This document shows positions 44,694 through 52,955 of a DNA stretch of 64,000 nucleotides, one piece after another. The notes beneath the pieces are model-generated. The model searched no databases. It was not told the origin of the DNA and worked only from the letters and a program-made list of their open reading frames with translations. Position 1 is the first letter of the stretch. Every line of letters begins with the position of its first letter. Source of the stretch: Candidatus Aegiribacteria sp. MLS_C (lineage in GTDB: Bacteria > Fermentibacterota > Fermentibacteria > Fermentibacterales > JCC-6); NCBI GenBank assembly GCA_002030045.1, contig LQBI01000034.1, forward strand, positions 54,419-118,418. Direction: 5' to 3'. A program made the translations under genes and the position numbers.

Positions 44694-45149
44694 ATGGCTT
44701 TCAGAACGCAGATAAACTGGGGAGTGTTCGGGATCTTCGGATTCCTGATACTCGGTTTCATAATCGCGGGGATCCTCGTCCCATCCGGTGCCGAGACCGA
44801 CGACGGACATCCTCTGAACATATTCTTCTTCTTCATGGCCGGGATGTTCTTCCTGAGCACGTTCGGCGTCATCCTGTGGGCCACCCTGTCCAACAGGAGG
44901 CGCCAGAGGATCGAGAGCAGCTGGTACGACGCCGAGGCCCAGATACTGGAAGTCGGCGAAACCGGGACCTACATCAACAACCAGCCCAGGATAAGGTTCA
45001 GGCTCCAGGTCAACTCTCCGGTCCATCCACCCTGCGAAGTGGTCCACAAGCAGGTAATACCGCTCACCGCCCTTGCCCAGTACCAGCCCGGCAGGACGAT
45101 CACGGTCAAGGTCAACCCTGAGGATCCCGAGGACATCCTCATTACCTGA
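44694..45149 (+). CDS. two-helix membrane protein, unknown
   Basis: A 151-residue protein with two membrane helices (residues 9-30 and 43-65) and a soluble beta-rich C-terminus (WYDAEAQILEVGETGTYINN). The pattern is like DUF3592-type proteins. It is followed by a methyltransferase gene 14 bases later, probably in one operon. Function unknown. Confidence 0.7.
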   Translation: MAFRTQINWGVFGIFGFLILGFIIAGILVPSGAETDDGHPLNIFFFFMAGMFFLSTFGVILWATLSNRRRQRIESSWYDAEAQILEVGETGTYINNQPRIRFRLQVNSPVHPPCEVVHKQVIPLTALAQYQPGRTITVKVNPEDPEDILIT

Positions 45150-45163
45150 GAAAGGGGAGGTCT

Positions 45164-45733
45164 TTGACGGAAAGACACGTATGCCCCGTCTGGCAGGGCT
45201 ACCTGCTTGCAAGCCCCCTCAGAAGGCTGGTCGATAATCCGGCGAGGAACCTCGCTCCTTACGTCGGCAGAGGGATGAAGGTGCTGGATATAGGCTGTGC
45301 CATGGGATTCTACACCCTTCCCATGGCCGGGATGGTGGGAGAAGGGGGCAGGGTCGTCTGCGTCGACCTGCAGGAGAAGATGGTCAGGAACCTCGTAGGA
45401 AGGGCCCGGAAGAAGGGCCTGCACGGGATGATAGAGGCCAGGGTATGTACCGGGACCGACCTCAACCTTTCGGACATGAAGGATGCCTTCGAATTCGCGC
45501 TTGCGGCCTCGGTGGTGCACGAGGTCCCCGACCAGGAGGGCTTCTTCCGCCAGGTGATGGAGGTCCTGCGGCCCGAAGGGAGGCTCCTGGTCATCGAGCC
45601 GGCACGGCACGTCCCGGAAGATGCCTTCGGTCTCACCGTCGAGAACGCTTCAGGGAAGGGCTTCGACCTGCTTAAGAGGCATAATAGGTGGCTGCGCCGG
45701 CTGGCGCTCTTTCAAAAACCCCGGGGCCGATGA
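45164..45733 (+). CDS. class I methyltransferase
   Basis: A 189-residue SAM methyltransferase starting TTG 45164 after GGGGAGG. Motif I is VLDIGCAMGFYTLPMA, motif II VVCVDLQEKM, and motif IV a DAFEFALAASVVHEV block. It resembles small UbiE/arsM-like enzymes. The next gene overlaps its stop by four bases. The substrate is unknown. Confidence 0.85.
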   Translation: MTERHVCPVWQGYLLASPLRRLVDNPARNLAPYVGRGMKVLDIGCAMGFYTLPMAGMVGEGGRVVCVDLQEKMVRNLVGRARKKGLHGMIEARVCTGTDLNLSDMKDAFEFALAASVVHEVPDQEGFFRQVMEVLRPEGRLLVIEPARHVPEDAFGLTVENASGKGFDLLKRHNRWLRRLALFQKPRGR

Positions 45734-46686
45734 ACCCGCAAGCTCCGTCCATCCCGCTCTCGGTGATCATAGTGAACTACAACTGCGGAAGTCAGCTGCT
45801 GGACTGCCTCGATTCCCTCTACCGGACCGTCACCGTCTCTCCGATGGAAGTGATAGTGGTCGACAACGGATCGAAGGACGGCTCGGTACAGCTGGCCAGG
45901 ACTTCCTTTCCCGCCGCCAGGTTCATAGAGAACGATTTCAACAACTGGTTCACCGGAGCTACGAACCAGGGTATTCAGGAAAGCAGCGGCAGGTACCTGC
46001 TGTGCCTGAACCCGGACACGGTCTGCCACCCGGACGCGGTGGACTCCATGGTCGGGTTCATGGAAAGCCATCCCGAAGCCGGCATCGTGGGGCCCAGGCT
46101 GGTGAACGGGGACGGCACCCTGCAGCCTTCATGCAGGAAGTTCCTCAGGTCCAGGTACCTGGTCCTGAAGCATCTCCTTCCATGGAAGCTGCTCCCGAAT
46201 TCATGGAAGAGGAGAGTGGTCCTCGAATACTGGGACCACGGGAGCACCATAGAGTCCGACTGGCTCATAGGCGCCTGCATTCTGGCCAGAAGAGAAGCGG
46301 TGGACGACGTGGGCCTGAAGGACGAGGCGTTCCCCCTCTTCCACGAGGAGACGGACTGGTGCTACAGGATGAGGGAGAGAGGATGGAAGGTCTGGTTCCT
46401 TCACACCGCGGGAATAACCCACCTGGGCAGCCAGTCCGTGTCCAGAGTATGGGGGGACAGGCTGATACTGGAGTTCTACAGGGGCAAGCACAGGTTCATA
46501 GGGAAACACTTCGGGCTGTTTCCACTCCTGGTCCACAGGCTCCTGCTGACCGGTCTTCTCTCGCTGAGGCTTGCAGCAGTACTCATCAGGAGGCTCTTCA
46601 GTTCGAAAGCCGGACTGAAAGCCGAAACCTCTTTCCTCCTGGGCGGGATCGCCGTTCAGCTCGGAATGGCCCGAAGAAAGGAATGA
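45730..46686 (+). CDS. family 2 glycosyltransferase
   Basis: A 318-residue GT2 enzyme starting ATG 45730 (overlapping TGA). LSVIIVNYNCG opens the fold; VVDNGSKDGS and CLNPDTVCHPDA carry the acidic metal/nucleotide motifs. DEAFPLFHEETDWCYRMRERG is the acceptor-site acidic motif. A basic/hydrophobic C-terminal segment (RLLLTGLLSLRLAAVLIRRLF) may associate with the membrane. It resembles rhamnosyltransferases of polysaccharide synthesis. Confidence 0.9.
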   Translation: MNPQAPSIPLSVIIVNYNCGSQLLDCLDSLYRTVTVSPMEVIVVDNGSKDGSVQLARTSFPAARFIENDFNNWFTGATNQGIQESSGRYLLCLNPDTVCHPDAVDSMVGFMESHPEAGIVGPRLVNGDGTLQPSCRKFLRSRYLVLKHLLPWKLLPNSWKRRVVLEYWDHGSTIESDWLIGACILARREAVDDVGLKDEAFPLFHEETDWCYRMRERGWKVWFLHTAGITHLGSQSVSRVWGDRLILEFYRGKHRFIGKHFGLFPLLVHRLLLTGLLSLRLAAVLIRRLFSSKAGLKAETSFLLGGIAVQLGMARRKE

Positions 46687-46753
46687 CCGTTCCGCCCTGG
46701 CCCGTCACCTTCCTGCCGCCCACGGGGATCGTACAGGATCGAGGAGGAATTCC

Positions 46754-47473
46754 ATGAAGACCTGTCTGGTAGCTCTTGCAGCGGTAACCATGGCTCTTGC
46801 ACAGGATGCCGAAACCCCTTCCTGGGAAGGCTTCCTCTCGGTCGGCGGTCTGTTCACCTCCGGCAACACAGAAGTATGCCAGATTGACACCGGCCTGGAG
46901 ATCGGCAGGCGGCTGGCGGGACAGCGCTTCAGGGGCGATCTCGAGGCATCGGCCTCCTACGGGTCCCGGGACGGCGAGGCCTACCTTGAAAAGTACCGTT
47001 CCACCCTCACATTCATCTTCACCATGACCGGGAACAACTACGCCACCGCCGGCGGCTACTGGACAAGGGACGAGTTCACCGGCATAGGCCACGAGTGGGG
47101 CATCACCGCGGGTCTCGGCAGGAAACTGGTACGCACGGGCAGCCTGACTGTTTCGATGGAGGCAGGCGCGGGCCTTCTGAACAGGGAGAACACCGACGGG
47201 GAGACCCTGGAGACCTCCGCAGGCTACACCGGCCTCGACTTCGAGCTGCTGCCGGGAGGATCCTGGACCCTGGCGGAATCCTTCAGGTTCACAACGGACT
47301 TCCAGGACAGCGATAACTATTCGATGGAGAGCGTCCTGGAGGCGAATTCGTCCATAACCGGAAGCCTCTCTCTGGTGACTGGGTACGATGTGGTCTTCCA
47401 CAACGTCCCCCCGGTGGAGGGCAACGAGAAGACGGACACATCGCTCCGGGTCCAGCTGAGGCTGGGGATCTAG
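46754..47473 (+). CDS. DUF481-like outer-membrane protein
   Basis: A 239-residue protein with a Sec signal (residues 1-17) and the DUF481/YdiY pattern: WEGFLSVGGLFTSGNTEV at the start, repeated antiparallel barrel strands (YEKYRSTLTFIFT-like), and a last strand SLRVQLRLGI. Related proteins are salt-induced or of unknown role. A GGAGG site supports the ATG at 46754. It stands 67 bases after the glycosyltransferase. Confidence 0.82.
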   Translation: MKTCLVALAAVTMALAQDAETPSWEGFLSVGGLFTSGNTEVCQIDTGLEIGRRLAGQRFRGDLEASASYGSRDGEAYLEKYRSTLTFIFTMTGNNYATAGGYWTRDEFTGIGHEWGITAGLGRKLVRTGSLTVSMEAGAGLLNRENTDGETLETSAGYTGLDFELLPGGSWTLAESFRFTTDFQDSDNYSMESVLEANSSITGSLSLVTGYDVVFHNVPPVEGNEKTDTSLRVQLRLGI

Positions 47474-47495
47474 CCGCAGACACCGTCCTTGAGGG

Positions 47496-48299
47496 TCATG
47501 TGACAACCCCGTTGAGGATGGAGATCAGCCCGAGAACGGCCAGGGCTGCCAGTGCGAGTCTCCTGAACAGGGGTTCGCTGACCCTCCGGGCGGTACGAAT
47601 GCCCAGGAGGGAACCGGCGACGACGGCGGGAAAGAGGTACGCGGTCTTCAGGGCCGCCTGTCCCGTCATGAGCCCGCCTGCGACGAAGGCGGGTATGGAC
47701 GCGATGTTCAGCAGCAGGAAGTAGGCGGCCAGGGAAGCCCTGAACTGGTGCTTCACCACATCCTGGTTCGCCAGGAAGAGTATCACCGGAGGACCGCTGA
47801 ACGTGGTGGCCCCGTTCAGTATGCCGCTGGCAAGGCCAACGGGTATCATTGCCAGCCGTTCTCTGCCGATCCTTAGGCGGAACCCCGACGAGTAGACGAT
47901 CGCCGACAGTGTAACCAGTGTCCCGACGACGATCTTCAACGTTCCTCCGTGTAACGACTTCAGGAGCCAGATGCCGGGGGGAAGTCCAGCGATTCCGGCG
48001 AAAAGCAGCGGCAGTATCCTTTTCGTGTCCAGACTGTGTCTTGACTGCAGAAGGACAAGCAGGTTGAGGAATATGCTGGTGGCCGAGAGCATGGGGACCG
48101 CAGTCTGGACGGGCATCAGGAAAAGCAGCAGAGGAAGGGAGAACAGCGAGTAACCGAAACCGGTGAGGCCCTGTAGAAAGGCTCCCGCGAGGAGTATGCC
48201 GGCGATCCCGGCGGTGTCCAGTTCACGCCTCCGGTACGGAGGATTCCCGGTAGGCGTAGGTTCGGAAAAGGGCGGACTCGAAAACTCCAAGGAGCGCAA
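47496..48299 (-). CDS. TauE/SafE-family membrane permease
   Basis: A protein of up to 267 residues with about seven or eight helices and the TauE/SafE opening GILLAGAFLQGLTGFGYSLFSLP and second-half repeat GLASGILNGATTFSGPPVILFLANQ. The family exports or imports sulfite and organosulfonates. The start is uncertain: TTG 48299 is in frame and overlaps the next gene by 77 bases; a CTG near 48218 has a better RBS (GGAGGC). I keep the long version. Its substrate cannot be read from the sequence. Confidence 0.8.
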   Translation of the reverse strand: MRSLEFSSPPFSEPTPTGNPPYRRRELDTAGIAGILLAGAFLQGLTGFGYSLFSLPLLLFLMPVQTAVPMLSATSIFLNLLVLLQSRHSLDTKRILPLLFAGIAGLPPGIWLLKSLHGGTLKIVVGTLVTLSAIVYSSGFRLRIGRERLAMIPVGLASGILNGATTFSGPPVILFLANQDVVKHQFRASLAAYFLLLNIASIPAFVAGGLMTGQAALKTAYLFPAVVAGSLLGIRTARRVSEPLFRRLALAALAVLGLISILNGVVT

Positions 48300-48735
48300 G
48301 GTAGGCGAATACCTCCTTCATTTTCGCGGTGCCCGTTCCCAGTTCCGGTCGCGGCAGCAGGAGGATGAACAGCAGCAGGAGAGTTACTGCTACCAGGACG
48401 ATGTGCATCCCGTTGCCGAAGCGCCGGCGGAACATCATGACCAGGAGCAGCGACGCCAGGGGGAAGACGGCGAGACAGGCGAAACCGGTCACCAGGTTGG
48501 CCGTGTAGTCGGTCCTTGTGAACTCCCTGCCTTCAGCGGCGGCCTCGGCGGCCCATGCCTCCTCGGCCGCCACCTTCCTCGACTGGAAGACCAAGTCGGA
48601 GATCCCGCCTATCAGGCACACCACCACGCAGAAGACCGCGAAGGCGTAGAGCATGAAGAGAATGCCCCCGGCCAGGATCGCTCTCAGGACATCAGGGAAG
48701 TCTTCACGAATATCACTCAAGGGAAACCGTCTCAT
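48223..48735 (-). CDS. membrane protein of unknown function
   Basis: A 170-residue protein with four membrane helices (about residues 20-45, 80-105 and two more around 110-130) and an Ala/Glu-rich linker. It overlaps both the PHP gene and the TauE gene, so the three are probably one operon. No family is recognised. Confidence 0.6.
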   Translation of the reverse strand: MRRFPLSDIREDFPDVLRAILAGGILFMLYAFAVFCVVVCLIGGISDLVFQSRKVAAEEAWAAEAAAEGREFTRTDYTANLVTGFACLAVFPLASLLLVMMFRRRFGNGMHIVLVAVTLLLLFILLLPRPELGTGTAKMKEVFAYLALLGVFESALFRTYAYRESSVPEA

Positions 48736-49624
48736 CCAGCAGGGCAAGGAAGCCGGAGACGTCGCCTACGAATCCCGGTCCCATCATCGGGCGGCTTTCC
48801 CGGTCATGGCAGTCGGATCCGCCGGTGACCACCAGTCCCAGTTCGTCGGCAAGTTCCAGCAGGTGTTCCACATGCCCGGGTGTATGGCCCGGGTAGTAGA
48901 CCTCCAGCCCCGATACTCCGGCAGCAAGGAACTGCGGCAGCAGCTTCTCCACGGTGGAGAGAGGGGGAAGGACTTCCCTGTAGTGGCTCTCGCCGGGGTA
49001 GGAGCCGGCAGCGGGGTGAGCTAGAACCGGAACCACCGGCCGGTTCCGGAAGAAATCGGCCAGGCGTTCCAGAGGAACTCCCGAGGGGACGTAGGCAGGA
49101 CTGTCGTTGCCCATGATCCTGCCGATCTTCTCTTTCGAGAGCCCGTGGCCTTCCGCCAGGGCCATTGCGAAATGTCTCCTGGATGCGTTGTCGGAAAGGG
49201 CGGACACCTCCTCCGTCCGAAGCTTCCTTCGAAGCAGGGGTTTCCTGCCCCCGGGTCCGAATTCCCTGTTGATGCGGACCACCCTTTCTTCCACCAGGGC
49301 CGGTCCCCTGCCCTCGGAAACCGTCCCCTTCAGGGCTTCGAGGAAATCCGCGTCTTCGAGCAGCCTCCTGTGGAAATAGGCGAGGACATGAAGGGACCCG
49401 GTGAAGGTCTTCGTGGCGAAGCGCACCGTGATCTCGATGCCCGGTATCAGACGGATGGATAGGCGGTCCGCCTCGGCGATCGCCTCAGGGAGACCGGCCA
49501 CGGTGTCGTGGTCGGTTATGGCCAAGGTGGAAAGACCGATGAGGCAGGCTTCCCGCACGAGTTCCGCCGGGGTCATGTCTCCGTCGGAAAAGGTCGAATG
49601 GAGATGAAGGTCTGTTCCCGGCAT
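48713..49624 (-). CDS. PHP-domain phosphoesterase
   Basis: A 303-residue metal-dependent phosphoesterase. DLHLHSTFSDGDMTP is the first PHP motif, AITDHDTVAGL the second, IPGIEITV the third, and the C-terminal motif GGSDCHDRESRPMMG matches RnmA/YciV-type enzymes that remove 5' ends of oligonucleotides or pAp. Start ATG 49624 (GGAAGAG); an upstream ATG at 49672 is possible. The next gene overlaps by a few bases. Confidence 0.9.
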   Translation of the reverse strand: MPGTDLHLHSTFSDGDMTPAELVREACLIGLSTLAITDHDTVAGLPEAIAEADRLSIRLIPGIEITVRFATKTFTGSLHVLAYFHRRLLEDADFLEALKGTVSEGRGPALVEERVVRINREFGPGGRKPLLRRKLRTEEVSALSDNASRRHFAMALAEGHGLSKEKIGRIMGNDSPAYVPSGVPLERLADFFRNRPVVPVLAHPAAGSYPGESHYREVLPPLSTVEKLLPQFLAAGVSGLEVYYPGHTPGHVEHLLELADELGLVVTGGSDCHDRESRPMMGPGFVGDVSGFLALLDETVSLE

Positions 49625-49712
49625 GCTCTTCCGCCCTCGTCCTTTCAGGGTTTCGAGTACTATACCTGCCATGACCCTCGAGTATAAGTGCCTCGGTCAA
49701 TGTACCGGGGTG

Positions 49713-50309
49713 TCAGGACAGGGTCGAGAAGAATTCCAGGCCGAGTAATGCTCCGCCTGCGGCCGCCGCTGCCTGCAGTAGCAGGGACAGGCCCCAGGGG
49801 GGGCTTTCTCCGGTCGCCGGACCGTTACTCCTCTCCCTCATGGACCTGAAGAACGAGGAGAGTATGATGGCCAGCGGAACGCCGCCCATCAGCAGGAATG
49901 TCACGGCGCAGATGACCCAGCCCCACGCCAGTCCGCCCCCCGTGCCGATTCCGAAGCCGAACTCGACGAAGTTCCAGCCCAGGACCAGGAAGAGGGCCGA
50001 CCAGGCAAGTGCCATCAGATTCGGCCCCCCCACCTTCGACCCTGCGTACATGGAGGCGAACATCGAGCCCACCATGAGCATTATGGAGACCGGGAACACC
50101 CACACCCAGTCCGGTGCCTGGTGAGCTATCTGGTAAGGTCCTCCGCTGGCTACGAAACCGCCCAGCCTCATGACACCCCTCATTCCCATGTACAGCAGCG
50201 CCAGGCAGAAGGCGAACACGAAAACCGAAAAAAGGAAGACAGCCCACTTTGCCGGACCGGCATCACCTCCCCTGTTAACGGGCCTGCCGGTAATGAAAGC
50301 CTTCTCCAT
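49713..50309 (-). CDS. membrane protein of unknown function
   Basis: A 198-residue protein with about five helices and Gly-rich connections (GGPYQIAHQAPDWVWVFP; YAGSKVGGPNLM). It begins immediately upstream of (overlapping nothing in) the iron-sulfur gene that ends at 50311, so both probably share an operon. Family unknown. Confidence 0.6.
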   Translation of the reverse strand: MEKAFITGRPVNRGGDAGPAKWAVFLFSVFVFAFCLALLYMGMRGVMRLGGFVASGGPYQIAHQAPDWVWVFPVSIMLMVGSMFASMYAGSKVGGPNLMALAWSALFLVLGWNFVEFGFGIGTGGGLAWGWVICAVTFLLMGGVPLAIILSSFFRSMRERSNGPATGESPPWGLSLLLQAAAAAGGALLGLEFFSTLS

Positions 50310-50310
50310 C

Positions 50311-51459
50311 TCATCTCCTCATCCTCAGGAACACCTTTGCCAGTTCGGCCATCTCCGCCAGCCGGCCCTTCCTGTTATCCCTTATCCTGTCGTAGAGGTC
50401 GACGTTGTCCGCCGGCGGAGTGTTATCCCCCTCCGCCGGCACAAGGCTGATCGCCTCCGCCGGGCATTTGGGAACGCAGAGCCCGCACCCTATGCACCTC
50501 GCCTCATCTACCACGGCTGTACCGCCCGGACCCTTCAGGGATACCGCGTTGACCTGGCACCTCTTCACGCAGATGCCGCATCCGGTGCAGCCGGCTTCCT
50601 CCACTACCGCCGTGAAGCTCCGGGTCCAGAAGTCGACGGGGCGGGGCAGCATCTTCTGCAAGCCCAGCATTCCGCAGCAGCAGCCGCAGCAGGAGCATAT
50701 GAAGTCCGGGTCCATGGCGTTGGAAGGCTGGAGGACCAGCCCCTCCTCCTGGTTCATCTGCAGGATACGAAGCGCTTCCTCCCGATCGATTTCCCTGCCG
50801 TGGCCTCTTCTGAGGACGTTCTCCGCCATGCTGCCCATGGCCAGGCAGGTCTCCTCCCTCGCGGTCATGGTGCAGGACTTTCCCCGCATGGCGCTGGTCT
50901 CCCGGCAGATGCAGGGGAGCACCACGAAAGGTCCCTCCGCTTCGTCCATGATAACGGCGACCTGGTCGTAGGTGGCCACGTGGTGTTCGACCGGAACGCT
51001 GGCGTTTATGGGTATGGTCCTCATCTGGGAGGGTTTGACCGCCAGGAGTGAACGCCCGTAACGGAACTTCCTCATGTAGGCGAAGGCGTCCCTGAGGAAG
51101 CCGGGGGTGGGCCTGCCGTCCTGGGCTTCGTACATTCCGACGACCATGGGAAGCAGGAACCACTCTTCCCGGCCGTTCTCGTTCCTGAACCCGATGGAAC
51201 CCTTCATCAGGAGGTTCTCAAGGATACTGGACGCCTCCCCGGCGGTCCATGCTCCCTCAGACCCCTCCAGCATATCGGGAATGGAAGACGGCCTGTAGGA
51301 CATGCACAGGGCGAACTCGGCCTCCTCCGGCGTGAACATCCTCTTTAGGAACATCAGCTCCACACCGGACAGGGTCCTCGGGAATCCTACCGCCTGCCGG
51401 TCCAGGTGCCTTTGAAGAGCGCGGTAGGTCCTCCTCTCAGCCCCGGTCAGCCCCTTCAA
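50311..51459 (-). CDS. ferredoxin-like protein with Cys-rich central region
   Basis: A 382-residue protein starting TTG 51459 (after GAGAGG). The first 200 residues are helical. Two further regions hold Cys: PCICRETSAMRGKSC...C, and a CSCCGCCC cluster (about residues 245-255), unusual and possibly binding an additional cluster. The C-terminus is a dicluster ferredoxin (CTGCGICVKRCQVNA and CIGCGLCVPKCPAEA). No signal peptide is present, so it is cytoplasmic, unlike the 15 kb ferredoxins. Redox partner unknown. Confidence 0.82.
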   Translation of the reverse strand: MKGLTGAERRTYRALQRHLDRQAVGFPRTLSGVELMFLKRMFTPEEAEFALCMSYRPSSIPDMLEGSEGAWTAGEASSILENLLMKGSIGFRNENGREEWFLLPMVVGMYEAQDGRPTPGFLRDAFAYMRKFRYGRSLLAVKPSQMRTIPINASVPVEHHVATYDQVAVIMDEAEGPFVVLPCICRETSAMRGKSCTMTAREETCLAMGSMAENVLRRGHGREIDREEALRILQMNQEEGLVLQPSNAMDPDFICSCCGCCCGMLGLQKMLPRPVDFWTRSFTAVVEEAGCTGCGICVKRCQVNAVSLKGPGGTAVVDEARCIGCGLCVPKCPAEAISLVPAEGDNTPPADNVDLYDRIRDNRKGRLAEMAELAKVFLRMRR

Positions 51460-51464
51460 TCGTG

Positions 51465-51971
51465 TTACCTCTCTATTCCCAGGACCCTGTCGGTCTCCCT
51501 CTGCAGGAGTTCCCTGAACTTCGCAGCCAGCTCCGGGTCGAACTCGGGGAACTCGTCTGAACCCACCCGCGGGGTCCAGAAGCTCTCCATCTCCAGCCAC
51601 CGGGCGTGAGTGAAGCCGTTCTCGGCTATCACTACCATGTGGTCCAGTTTCTTCGAAGGGTCTGAGGGATCCTTCCTGTGGGTCATCTCGGCATGAACCT
51701 TCGCGAACATCTCAAGGCTGCCCGGTTCCCCGCCGCCCCTCATCTCGGCCTGGGCCGCCTGGAACAGGGGCATGAAGGCCATTGCAGTCCTGCCCATGTC
51801 CGACGGGTCCTGCATCTTCGCGGTGTAGTAGTCCTTTGCAGCAGTCCAGTCCGTTCTGGCGACCCCTTCAGCCCCTGCGATGGCGTACTCCCTCTCCAGG
51901 TCCCCGCCGGTGTCCGCCATTCGCGCGCAGAGCCTGGCATAGGTCTCCAGGGATACGTTCGTATGTTCCAT
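51465..51971 (-). CDS. soluble helical protein, unknown
   Basis: A 168-residue all-helical protein with TWTAAKDYYTAKM-like repeats and an acidic tail. It ends six bases before the ferredoxin-like start. The family is not recognised, although its length and pattern are consistent with small stress or partner proteins. Confidence 0.55.
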   Translation of the reverse strand: MEHTNVSLETYARLCARMADTGGDLEREYAIAGAEGVARTDWTAAKDYYTAKMQDPSDMGRTAMAFMPLFQAAQAEMRGGGEPGSLEMFAKVHAEMTHRKDPSDPSKKLDHMVVIAENGFTHARWLEMESFWTPRVGSDEFPEFDPELAAKFRELLQRETDRVLGIER

Positions 51972-52103
51972 GTTCCCCTCCTTGTTTTGTAATTATCCTA
52001 TCCAAACGGTACGATTCCACCTTGCCGGTTCCCGGTCAATGAGCCGGGTCTCCGGGCATTCGCAGTGGATGCTGTGCCGTACCTCTGACCGTGTGCATGG
52101 ATC

Positions 52104-52679
52104 TCAGGAGAGTTTCCTGCGCAGGAGGGGAAGCGCCACGTAGAGCAGAGTGGCCCAGTCCTCGATGTACCGAGCCAGGATGAAAACCAGGACGGAGAAG
52201 CCCGGGAGGATGATGAAACCGCCCCTGATCCGTTTCTTCAGTTCCTCACCCTCACCCAGCTCGGGGTGTCTTCTGACGTACTCGTACTCGGCCACTATGG
52301 TGACGCTGATGAGGAAGATGTTGATGATGAATATCCTCACCGCCAGAATGCTGTCGAAGTTGCCTATGACGCCGGTGGTTGCGGGGATCATTGCTATGAA
52401 GAGCAGATGGATCAGGACTATCCAGTTAAGCGCGGTATCCGAATTCCTGATCCGGTCGATGAGGTAGTGCTGGCCGATCCAGAAGCTGGCCAGCGTTACG
52501 AAGGAAATGATGTAGTGGCGGAGCTGGTACGCCATTTTCGGTATCTCGTCCAGCAGCGAAGCATGGGTGGACAGCTCGGCGTCAACGTCTATGCTCAGTA
52601 TGGCCAGTGTCATGGCTATGGCGTAGATCCCGTCGGAGATAGCCTCTATCCGGTTCTTTCCCAGCAAAGCCTTCTTCAA
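52104..52679 (-). CDS. TMEM175-family potassium channel-like protein
   Basis: A 192-residue membrane protein starting TTG 52679 after GGAGGT. RIEAISDGIYAIAMTLAIL is the canonical opening of the TMEM175 family (R-x3-(F/I)-S-D-x-x-x-A-I), followed by IISFVTLASFWIGQH, and two more helix pairs. Such proteins are K+-selective channels. Six helices are present, the normal prokaryotic length. Regulation is unknown. Confidence 0.88.
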   Translation of the reverse strand: MKKALLGKNRIEAISDGIYAIAMTLAILSIDVDAELSTHASLLDEIPKMAYQLRHYIISFVTLASFWIGQHYLIDRIRNSDTALNWIVLIHLLFIAMIPATTGVIGNFDSILAVRIFIINIFLISVTIVAEYEYVRRHPELGEGEELKKRIRGGFIILPGFSVLVFILARYIEDWATLLYVALPLLRRKLS

Positions 52680-52695
52680 ACCCACCTCCAAATCA

Positions 52696-52776
52696 GGGAC
52701 GGACCTAATTTCATCAAGTTATTCGCTGTTATACCTCTCCAGGATACCCGTAGCTTGATGAAATCAGGTCCGTCCC
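52696..52776 (+). repeat. palindromic element, 25-bp arms, GGGACG family
   Basis: GGGACGGACCTAATTTCATC at 52696 pairs with 52752-52776 at 23 of 25 positions, with a 31-base loop. It lies just upstream of the TMEM175-like gene. A third, single-arm copy starts the next gene at 52931. Confidence 0.8.
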
Positions 52777-52930
52777 CGGTACGACTCCGGCTGGACTGAC
52801 CGGAGATCGCAAATTACCTTTCAGTACAGGGCATGCCGGCGGAGGTCCTGCTCCGTCTGTTCATGTACCCGTTCGAAGTCTATTAATGATATTCGATATC
52901 ATCAGGATAAGCCAGATATCCGGAAGGAGT

Positions 52931-52955
52931 AACTTGATGAAATCAGGTCCGTCCC
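52931..52955 (+). repeat. single-arm copy of the GGGACG element inside a gene start
   Basis: AACTTGATGAAATCAGGTCC and five further bases match the complement of the 52696 arm at 24 of 25 positions and include the ATG of the lipoprotein gene (52937) plus its first six codons (MKSGPS). Confidence 0.75.
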
